A DNA stretch of 64,000 nucleotides, from positions 377,024 through 441,023 of the forward strand of contig NW_003101648.1 of NCBI RefSeq assembly GCF_000003855.2, written 5' to 3'. The position numbers and the translations under genes are program-made. The DNA comes from Blastomyces gilchristii SLH14081 (taxonomy: Eukaryota; Ascomycota; Eurotiomycetes; Onygenales; Ajellomycetaceae). The notes beneath the pieces were generated by a model, which saw only the letters and a program-made list of their open reading frames with translations, was not told the origin of the DNA and searched no databases. Shown here piece after piece: positions 46,693 through 57,149 of this stretch. Position 1 is the stretch's first letter; each line of letters opens with the position of its first letter.

Positions 46693-46975
46693 TGTAAGAG
46701 GTCTACGCCGAATAGATCGGTATAATATATAGATCTTATATAACAGAGTGAAAAATGTTAGAAAAGAAAAAGAAAGAGAAAGTGCAGAAATCAGCAATTG
46801 AAGTGAATATTTATATGTGTATGTGATGATGTATGCAGTGAAGCTTCGGAGTGAAAGAATAGAAATTCTGTAGATTTTCAGCTGAGAATTGATGACTGAG
46901 AATTGAAGCTTTCAGCAGAAATCTATGAAGTATAATAAAATAGTCTATATAATTAATCAGACACAGTCTGCTATA
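46693..46975 (-). repeat. Left (3') LTR of gypsy B
   Basis: Outer end keeps CpGs (CTACGCCGAATAGATCGG). The inner end reads ACACAGTCTGCTATA, with all CpGs lost. Confidence 0.92.
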
Positions 46976-49900
46976 TTAGTCTCTCTCTTCTCTGATTATA
47001 TGTAGTTCTCATCAGTCAAGAACTGTGACCTCAGATAATGCAGAACTCAGAGTTCAGATTAGATAATTATAGCTGATGTATTTTACAAGATATTATCAGT
47101 CACAGCTGTGAGATCTCTTATTAAGAATATTCTCAATCTCTCACTCAAGTTTATTATCTTCTTCTATAATCTCTGGCAGCTGTCAGTTGAAAGTCAGTTA
47201 AGAAGAGAATGAATTGATGATAGTGCAGTGAAGCAAGCTTGTATAAAATACATTATAAATCTCTGATGAAGTATTAAGATAATAATTGTAACTGTCTAGA
47301 ACTTCTGTCACTGTGTATTTTATATGATGATAATTCAATGTATGAGATGAACATGTAATCTGTATATGTCTAAGATTCAACTATATAAGATCTTCAATCT
47401 TATACTGCTCTGCAGAATCTTGTCAAATATTAATTTAATCTACTTAATTTTGTTTAGTACTTACTATAAAGGCTTTCACTCAGTTATGCGTATCTCAGAG
47501 CTTTATCACTATATTATCAGTAATCTGAATTGAACTGTGAAGATTCAGTGTGAACTGTGTAATCTTTAGAAGATTCAACACTTTCATATAATAACTGTGT
47601 ATAAGAAAGAATGAGTTTATATCTATTAAGACAGTATCTTAACTGTTGATAGTGATCTCTGTATATAGAAGAAGATTATATCAATCATCTTATAAGTAAT
47701 TACAGAACTTATAAAGATAATTCTTTACAGTCTGAATTATCTATTCTGATGCATCATTGATCTCAGAGTGATAGATAGTTGATAAATAGTATATAATCTT
47801 AAGAACTTGACAGATTCTTATTCAGAGAGTGCTTATGAATTGATAATCTTGATCTGATACTATAGATCTTGATAATTCATGCATCTGATAGAATAGACTC
47901 TGTAGAAAGACTTCAGTGACTTGTTCAGTATTCATCTTATTACAAAATTTCAATATTATATCTTTATTTAATCAGTTTATAATGATTAGAACATTTCTAC
48001 AATTCTTGCTCTTAGAGAGATTAATAGTGAAGTTAATTATCACATCTTATCAAATTCTATCAGAGATATTAAGCAGTTTCAGCAGATACTTTCTACAGTT
48101 CTTTTATATAATGATAAAAGAATAATGATTGCAGTTTTGAATAAAACATCTGATACTGTTTAATATCTCAGATCAGTAGAACTTTTAAGAGATTATTTAA
48201 TATAGTTATTCATAATCTGAATGACTGATTATACAAGAATCATGCATCTCTTGTATTATCTGAGTGTATAAGAGTTCAGAGTGAGAAATTCAGTATTGTT
48301 TATAAAATTACAGAGTGTTATATCATTCATTAAGTATTCTAAGATATTAATTCTTATATATAGTTCTGAGAGGAATCAGAGTACTTCTTGATATACTGCT
48401 TGAATGAGTACTTAAAGAAGTTTATTAGTTTAAGCTGTTATATATTATAATTCATTCAGTGTAGATTCAGAAGATGTTCTAATCAGTGAAGTGTATATAG
48501 TGTTATAAGTAATCTTATCATAATTAACTAATATCTTCAGATTTAAGAGTCAGTGTTCTTGATTCATTCAATGTATATCTGTTACATTGAATGATATATC
48601 TTACTCTTATCATGAGAGAGTGTCTATCATTGAGTTCTGACTGCTGAGATGATAGTGTATAGTGAAATGAAAATAGCTTAATAGCTCAGATTATTATATC
48701 TGATGTTTAGTAAGCTTATAAGTAATTATGAAATACTTGAAATTCTTATAATCTGTAATTATCTTAAATTTAAAGATACTTTGAAGTTCAGAGTCTTATT
48801 CTTCTAGATAGTGTATAATTATAAGAAGTTTCTTATCATAGATCTTGTAATTGCATTTAGCAGAACTCAGTTTCTTAGATATAAAGATATATAATTATAA
48901 GATATCTTTATTATTATATTGTAATATAGCTTCTTCTGTGATATAGCTAGAGAAATCAGCTTTAATAACTATCTTATAATCAGAATTAAATATTATTAGT
49001 AGAGAGATATTAATGAACATCTTCTTTATCTATATGAATACAGCTTTGATGTTCACTGATCACTGAAATACTGAGTTCTTCTTAATAAGTTCTATAAGTA
49101 ATCTTGTAATATCTGAGAAGTTTTATATAAATTACTAATAGAAGTTAGCAAATCTGATGAAGCTTTGTATATCTTTCACAGTATATGAAGCTTCTCATTC
49201 AAGAATGACAGAGATCTTCTCAGAATTTATTTGAATTCTCTTATCAGCTTCTATAATAAAATCTAGATATTTTATACTCTTAACTTTGAAATCACACTTA
49301 TCAATATCTATTGATGATTCTGCTTTCTATAATTATTATAATACTTTCTGTATATATTCTTGATATTTCTTTCTGAATTCATTGATAAAGATGAGAATGT
49401 TATTTATATATACAGATACAAACTTATCAAGAAAATCTTGAAGTGCTCAGTTAATATACTTCTGAAATATACTGAGAGTATTAGTCAGTTCAAAGAGTGT
49501 GACTACTTATTCAAAGAGATTATAATGTGTTTAGAATACTGTAAGTTATTCATCTTCTTTAATAATATGAATCTTATGAAATGCAGTGATGATATCTAAC
49601 TTTATAAATTATTAAGCTTATCTGATACATGCTAGAGTTTCATTGATGAGAGATAAGAAATAATAATTCTTCTTTATCAATCTGTTCAGATCTTGATAGT
49701 TCACACAGAATTAGAGTTTTTCATCTGATTTCTTTACAAAGAGAATAGAAGCTGCAGCAGAAGAGTTGCTAATACATATAAATCTCTTATTCAACAGATC
49801 ATTAAGTGTCTTTCAAAGAAGAAGAAGTTTATCTTGAGACATATTATAAAGAGAGTCTTATGATAACTCAGAGTTCTTATTATTCTTCTTTTCTAACTTG

Positions 49901-52036
49901 ATACTGTGATCTACTTCTGAGTCTTGTAAGAGAGGTATATTTATAATATTATCTTATCAGAAGATATCTAGATATTCATGATATTATTAAGAGAGTTTTA
50001 TATAAGAATCTGTTATTATAGTATAAGATAACTTCTCTAGAGCTTTCTTAATATTAGTCAGACTGATGAAATAGATTGATATATAATTCTGCTATTAGTG
50101 ACTTTGTCAGTGATTTTATCAACGACTTCTTTTTCAGAGTATTTTATAAGCATTGACAGAGATCTGTATAAGATTCATAGTCTTGTAAATATTATCTTTA
50201 TGAATTCTATTATTGTTAGAGAATATTAAGCTTCTGTTTTAAGCATCTAACAAGATGTCTTGTTTAGATAGTTAGACAATCTCTAGTATAAGATTATAGT
50301 CAAGATTATCAACTTTATATACATAAGTATCTTTATATTAATGTTCTTCAACATCTATGTTTAGTTTTATCATGTAATAAGTGTGAATATTCTTTGAATC
50401 ATCAAATTCTGTGAGGAGTTGAGGTTTTAATAAGAAGATATGCTGAAGATTATAACATCTTACAACTGAAAATTTAATTATTGTATAATAACATAGATCA
50501 CTGTCTATCATGACTTTCATATTATATATATTTTCTATCACAGTAGATATAAGAATCACATTTATTATCATTTTCTCTTTAAATCATTGTTGTTCAATCT
50601 CTTCAAGCTTCTACTTATGAATTTGAACAGAAGCTAATCTTTTTTCTGTTTCATTAGAGTATTCTCATAGTTATCTTCTGAATCTTTCTTCAATGCAATG
50701 TGATTGATACAGACTGCTAATATTGATCTTTCTTTTAAATGAGAAGATATATGAGCTGATTAGTAGTTGAAAGTGATGTGTTCTGATCAGTTACAATTGA
50801 TATATATCTCTTATTAATATTGATCAGTGACTTCTTCAGAAGTGATCTCAGAAACTCAGAAGTCTATTCAGACAGCAGAGACTCTTACTTATATATAGAT
50901 ATTTATATCTACTCAGTTCATGATATCTGCGTCATTATTGTTAGTTCTCAGTACAAATGTATAAGTGACTGAGATATAATATCTTCAATCACTGTTCTGT
51001 ATACTCTTGAGCTTGATAAGACAGTCATTTAATGTCTGAAGTTGTATGCAGAAATCTTCATAAGTTAAGTCTTTGTTTATACTTATAAGAGTCTGTAAGA
51101 GTTTGAAAGTTAATATCTTCTTAAGCATACTAATCTTCATTTAATTCTCTCAAGATTGATTATCTGCTTCTAGAATCTTGATGTCAAAGTCAGAAATGAA
51201 TGTTATGAGAGAAATGTTTCTCTGTCAGATACTCTGTAATCTATCTAATACTTTCTATTGCATAGCAGTGTCTCAGAACAGAATATCAAGATATTTAATA
51301 ATACTATCAGATGTTTACAATGCTGATTCACTTGCTTTCATTCATGAATGAAACTTCTGTTTTATGTGATTCTTCAATTGTTCATTAATATATCAATCTT
51401 GATTGATTAATGAACTGATGATATCTTCATCTACACTTAGTTTCATAAGCATTTTCAATCTTCATGATGAGTAGAGAGTGAGATCAGAAGTATTAAAATA
51501 TATAAAAGTATTTAAGCATTTCTTCAGTGTTCATATTGTATTCATATTCAATTCTGTCAGTGTTGAAATTGTCTATGTAGAGATTTCTTGTTGAGATAAT
51601 TATTAAATCTTTTCATATTGACATTATTGAGTTGCATGCATATCAGCTATTTATTATTATTGTAATTTCAATATTGCTCAGAGTCATTGTGATACTGTAT
51701 CTATGCTTGTATTCAAGAGTTCTTTCATATTATTAGAAGACATGTTATTCATTGAATGTGTAATAACTGTGGAATTGAAAGAAGTATAATTGTATAAATA
51801 TCTTATATATCTGTATCAGAACTCTCAGGTCTTTCACTAATATTCTCTTTGTAAGATCTTATTCTCTTTGTAAGATCTTGTTATGAGATCAGAGTGACTG
51901 ATAAGTAAGCTTCTATCTGAGAACTTGATATTCACTTAACTGATTGTTCATGTCTCTATTTCTTACACATTGTTATGTGTTTAGATATCTTGATAAGTAA
52001 TCATTTCTAATAAGAAGATGATGAATATTTTTCAAG

Positions 52037-52319
52037 TGTAAGAGGCCTACACTGAATAGATCAGTATAATATATAGATCTTATATAACAAAGTGAAAAAT
52101 GTTAGAAAAGAAAAAGAAAGAGAAAGTGTGAGAATCAGTGATTGAAGTGAATATTTATATGTGTATGTAGTGATGTATGCGGTGAAGCTTCAGAGTGAAA
52201 GAATAGAAATTCTGTAGGTTTTTGACTGAGAATCAGTGACCGAGAATCGGAGCTTTCAGCAGGAATCTATGAAGTATAACAGAATAGTCTATATGATTGA
52301 TCGGGCGCAGCCCGCCACA
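52037..52319 (-). repeat. Right (5') LTR of gypsy B
   Basis: Outer end keeps CpGs (GATCGGGCGCAGCCCGCC, able to form a CGGGC/GCCCG hairpin). The inner end reads CTACACTGAATAGATCAG, with CpGs lost. Confidence 0.92.
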
Positions 52320-53592
52320 AAGCTGAACTTAAATCTTATTTTTAAAATCAGAAATGAAATTAATCAGCAGTTTTTTTCTCAGTTAATAAGTGATATTGAA
52401 GTTAAAAATTAGTTATGACTTCAATTGAGTCATCTTTCTTTGAAATTTCTATTATTCTAACTACAATGTCTGAATTCAGTATGAAATTCCTTATTGAGAA
52501 TGAGAGTATCTGAAAATCAGTAATAGAATCTCTATTAAACACAATAATTCTATCTGAAAGAGATGAAAAGCAAGACAAATTCATTCTTTATAATATTTCA
52601 GTTGGAATTTTCAACTGTGAGAAAGAAATGCTACTTCTTAAAAATAAGTTAGAAGAATACAATTCTATTCAACTGAGAAAGAAGTATGTATAACTGAATT
52701 CAATTGAATTGAGATAAAACAGAAGAAATATCTCTATTCTAATTTCTATAAAAGACACTTGAATAATTAATAATCTCTGAAGTAAGAGTAACAGATTTGA
52801 AAATAAGAGTTCATAAATACAAAGACTCAAGAATAAATCTTAAAGTATAAACACAGTGTTTAAACTGTCAAAGATATAAATACTTTATGATCTTGTATTT
52901 CAGAGACTCAAAATGTGAATTCTGTGTTAAAGATTATCAAACTAGTGAGTATAAATATGAAATATACTCAAAAAGAGATGAAATATGTTAATATACTCTG
53001 CTTAAATACTCTAACTGTAAGAAAAAGCATGCATCTAGCTCAAAAGAATGCACATTTACTTCAAGAATTCAAAAGACCTGAAGAAAAGAAGAAGCTCAAA
53101 GTCAATCGAAAACTGAAGATAATAGTCAAGTCAGTAAATCTACAATTATAAGCTTAAAAAGAAGAAACTCTTAATTATCTAAATTCTTAAATTCAAACTC
53201 TTCAGCTAAATATAAACAGAATTTGAATTCTCAAACATCTGTTAAGATTAGAGAATTGAGAAATAACTCTGTTAATAATTTGAAAAGAATATAAGCAGTT
53301 GAAATTCCTGCTTTTCAAAATAGTTATAATCTACTATCTAATGATAGTAATTAAATTCTACTTTATCTCCAATCTCTTTTAGTATAAATATACAACAAAA
53401 ATAATAAAAAAAGTTTAAAAACTCTTTAAAAATCACATTTATTCAAAACAATGTAAATAGAAACTCAAATTATATTTATTCTTATCTTCAGATTGCATTT
53501 AAATAAAAAGTTGATTTTATACTTCTTCAAGAATCAAACTTTGATACTGAGTAAAAGTACATTATTTCTTATTCAAGCTATTACTGCTTTCT
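52320..53592 (+). mobile_element. LINE copy F2, ORF1 second part and truncation
   Basis: Continues ORF1 colinearly with 55815-57080, including the zinc-knuckle cysteine region near 52860-53050. It stops at CTACTGCTTTCT-equivalent sequence at 53592, where GC-rich unrelated sequence begins. The rest of this LINE copy is absent. Confidence 0.85.
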
Positions 53593-53830
53593 CAAACAAG
53601 CGCTTCACCACGAACTCGCTCAATTTTTCGAATAAGAACCCGCCGATAGATTCATCGAAAAGCCCTCGATCATATGAGCATTTTGACCCCAACGCTGACC
53701 GCATACCCCGTGTGGTGGTGGAGCTACTCAGCCAAACATGAACCAGACATTGTTCAAAACTCCTGTGTGGGATTATCCCCTGTTCACCCCTACCACACCA
53801 CAACCCCGGGCCAAATTGCCATACAAATTG
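53593..53830. other. GC-rich, unmutated fragment of unknown origin in the desert
   Basis: About 240 bp with normal composition and many CpGs, abruptly different from both flanks. The plus strand has an open stretch ending HFDPNADRIPRVVVELLSQT then stop. An overlapping ATG at 53738 opens 31 codons (MNQTLFKTPVWDYPLF..., ending LPYKL). It looks like a piece of a host gene (coding or spliced) captured or left between transposons. I cannot name the gene. Confidence 0.55.
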
Positions 53831-54984
53831 TAAGACAAAGACAACTAGTCATATACATCAATCTTCTTGATTTTGAAAGATCTCTGATCTGTAATTGTGA
53901 AGATATCTGAGAAGCAACTTTTATAAAAACTCTGTCTATCTTTGATGTTTCAAAACATTAACATCAAGTCTCACTCATATATCACTCTTCTCAATCAGGC
54001 CCACATTCAGCAGAAAAATACAAAAAGATATCTTGACAATAGTATTAAGCACATAATCAACAGACATATCTGAAGTGCATTCTCTATGAAAAACTCTCTC
54101 TGTCTTTACATTAAGTCTCACCCTTGTACCACCTCTTTCAATCTGGCTCATCTCTGACAGAAAAGTACAAAAAGATACCTCAGTAACTGTATTTAATACA
54201 TAATCAGCAGATACAATAACTATAAAATCAGTATATCTCAAGATCTGACTGAGTCTTTGATCTCTGCACAGTGAGATATATTAAATCTAGTTTTAATATC
54301 TTAATATTCAATAGATTCTGTAAGAGATTGAGAACAGCAATACTTAATTTCTATTGAATTTGAGAATTAACTCTATATTAATATAATCATTGATAAAGTC
54401 TTCTATTTTAAGATATAAATAATCAGTTTCTCTACATCTCACTGACAATATTTATATTATTATATAGAAACAGACTTATATTCTCTATAATATCAAGACT
54501 TTGAAGAGAAAAAGTCTTGATAGAAGATATACAGTAGTATATATCTTAGTAGTTTCTATCTCATTCTTCTGCAGCAGTTAATGCAAAAAAAAAAAAAGAT
54601 CTTAGAAATAGTTTTTTACTTCTCTTGAAAAAGTAAGATGTTTTTCTCTGAGTTTTATACAATATTCTTATAAAGAATTAAAAACAGAGCTGTTTTCTGT
54701 CATAATTTTATATTCTTTTAAGTAAGAATTACTTTTTCAGTGACTGAAGAGCTTTTATTAATACTTAATTCTTTTTTATACTCTCTATTAACTGATTTGA
54801 GTGCACACTTGTTATGTGAGAAGAATTGAATTATTTAGAATAAAATTGAATAGTTTTAATCAATTTCTCTGTAAAAAATTGATTTATTTTTTATCAGTTT
54901 TTCTCTCAAAAACTGTCATATTATCTGATTTATTATTAATTGATATCATACTTTTTCTCACTGTATTTTAAGAAAGAGATTATA
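53831..54984. other. AT-rich stretch with a 147-bp tandem repeat
   Basis: Positions 53966-54112 and 54113-54259 are two imperfect 147-bp units. On the minus strand an 88-codon open frame (54241-53975) shows a 49-residue protein repeat with DYVLNT and SFC-FL in both units. The remainder to 54984 is AT-rich without a recognised feature, apart from a 12-nt A run near 54586. Confidence 0.5.
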
Positions 54985-55251
54985 AAGATTTTATTGATTT
55001 ATCTTAAAAATTAATTTTAGTTTATTAGATTCTCTTCAAAAATCTAATCTAGTTACTGAACTAGTGTGAAAAAAATCAGGTGTTTTATATATAAAAGTCT
55101 TTTATTCTTCTTTTGAAACAGTCTGATCAACTTTTCAATTGAAAACAGACTTAGAAATCTCTTAATTGAAACAGTCTGATCAACTTTTCAAAAGAGTTCA
55201 ATATATATCTCAATTGAAATAGTCTAATCAACTTTTCATTGAGTGAGAATA

Positions 55252-56690
55252 ATGAGTTCAAAAATACACTCAGTTGATATGAAAAAAGATGCTTTCTCAA
55301 ATACTATTTCTGAGATTGAAATTCTGAAGAGAAGAAAGAAAGAAGAAATAGAGAAATAACAAGTTCTTAAAATATAGAAACTTGAAAAAGTAAGCAAGAT
55401 TCTTGAAAAGCAGTGTCTAAGTGAGATGAATGAAGAAGTTCTGTTAATTCTTCATACTCAGACTAGATAACTACAGAAGATGATCAAGTTCAAACTTGAA
55501 ATTTCAAATATAGTTCAAAAAACATTGAAAATTTCTAGTACAATTACTGACTTCTCATCTTACTCTTCTTTCTCTTTTTCTACTTCTTCTTCTTCTTTAA
55601 ATCAGAAGAAAACATATGCTTAAGCAGCTGAATCTGCTATCTCTAAACCTGCTATCTTGAAATCTGCTCAAAATTCTGAGAAAACTGAGAAGAATAATAC
55701 TTATATATCTATTCATAGAAAAGTGAAGAAAAGAATGTAAAAGAAGAAAAACTTTCAAATCTTCAGAAATAGAAGACTTATTCTTAAAGTCTCAAATTAA
55801 GATATCTTATAAAGAAACAAGATAAACTCAAATCTCATTTTCAGAATTAGAAATGAAATTAATCAGCAGTTCTTTTCTCAGTTAATGACTGATATTAAAG
55901 TTCAAAAATCAGTTATAGCTTCAATTGAGTCATTCTTCTTTGAAAACTCTATTATTCTGACTACAATGTCTGAATTCAGTGCAGAATTTCTTATTGAGAA
56001 TGAGAATCTCTGAAAATCAGCAGTAGAATCTTTATTAAATATAATAATTCTATCTGAGAGAGATAAAAAGTGAGATAAATTCATTCTTTATAATATTTCA
56101 GTTGAAATTTTTGACTGTGAAGAAGAAATACTACTTCTCAAAAATAAATTAGAAGAATATAACTCTATTCAACTGAGAAAGAAGCCTGTATGATTAAATT
56201 CAATTGAGTTCAGATAAAGCAGAAGAAATGTCTCTGTTCTAGTATATACAAAGACACTTGAACAGTCAAAGATCTCTGAAGTAAGAGTAACAGGTTTGAA
56301 AATGAGAGTTCATGAATACAAAGACTCAAGAATGAATCTCAAAGCTCAAACACAGTGTTCAAACTGTCAAAGATATGAATACTTTGTAATCTTCTATTTT
56401 AGAGACTTAAAATATGCATTCTGTGTCAGAGATTATAAAACTAGTGAGTATAAATGTGAAACATGCTCAAAAAGAGATGAAATATGTTAATATACTCTGC
56501 TTAAATGCTCTAATTGTAAAGAAAAACATGTATCTAGCTCAAAAGAATGTATGTTTACTTCAAGAACTCAAAAGAACTGAAGAAAAGATGAAGCTCAAAG
56601 TAAATCTAGAACTGAAGAGAATAGTCAAGTCAGTAAACTCACAACTGTAAGCTTAAAAAGAAGAAACTCTTAACTATTTAAATCTTCAAA
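55252..56690 (+). pseudogene. LINE ORF1 (gag-like, zinc knuckles)
   Basis: Begins MSSKIHSVDMKKDAFSN and has coiled-coil-like Lys/Glu stretches and Ser-rich low complexity. The cysteine array reads CSNCQRYEYF ... CETCSKRDE ... CSNCKEKHVSSSKEC. This kind of multi-knuckle ORF1 binds element RNA in I-type LINEs. At least one knuckle Cys/His position and several Trp/Gln codons are lost to transitions, with in-frame stops. Confidence 0.75.
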
Positions 56691-57149
56691 CTTCAATTCT
56701 TCAGCTAAATATAAACAGAATTTGAAATCTCAAACTTCTGTTAAGATTAGAGAATTGAGAAATGACTCTGATAATAAACTAGATATAATACAAGCAGTTG
56801 AGATTTCTACTTTTCAGAATAGTTATAATCTACTATCTGATAATAGTGATTACATTCTACTCTACTCTCTGTTAGTATGAATATACAATAAAAATAATAA
56901 AAAAAGTTTAAAAACTCTTCAAAAATCACATTTATTTAAAACAATGTAAATAGAAACTCAAATTGTATTTATTCTTATCTTCAAATTGCATTTGAATAAA
57001 AAGTTAATTTTATACTGCTTCAGAAGCTAAATTTTGATACTGAGTAAAAATATATCATTTCTCATTCAAGCTACTACTGCTTTCTATCTCAAAAGTCTGA
57101 GATAAAGTCAAGAGTAGTGATCTATAAAAGAAAGAGATTAAGATATTAA

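Larger units (their letters stand above)
46693..52319 (-). mobile_element. Ty3/gypsy retrotransposon family B, complete but dead (5.6 kb)
   Basis: Two 283-bp LTRs, 46693-46975 and 52037-52319. A perfect 5-bp target duplication AAGCT lies at 46688-46692 and 52320-52324. Coding is on the minus strand, so the 5' LTR is the right one. The RT active-site box near 49400 reads YINNILIF in place of YLDDILIF. VKDIQSFIRFANFY and an RNase H-like segment (IKADFSSYITEEAILQYN) follow to the left, in gypsy order. Numerous stops from transitions prevent function. In coding direction the LTR starts TGTGGCGGGC and ends CTCTTACA. Confidence 0.92.
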
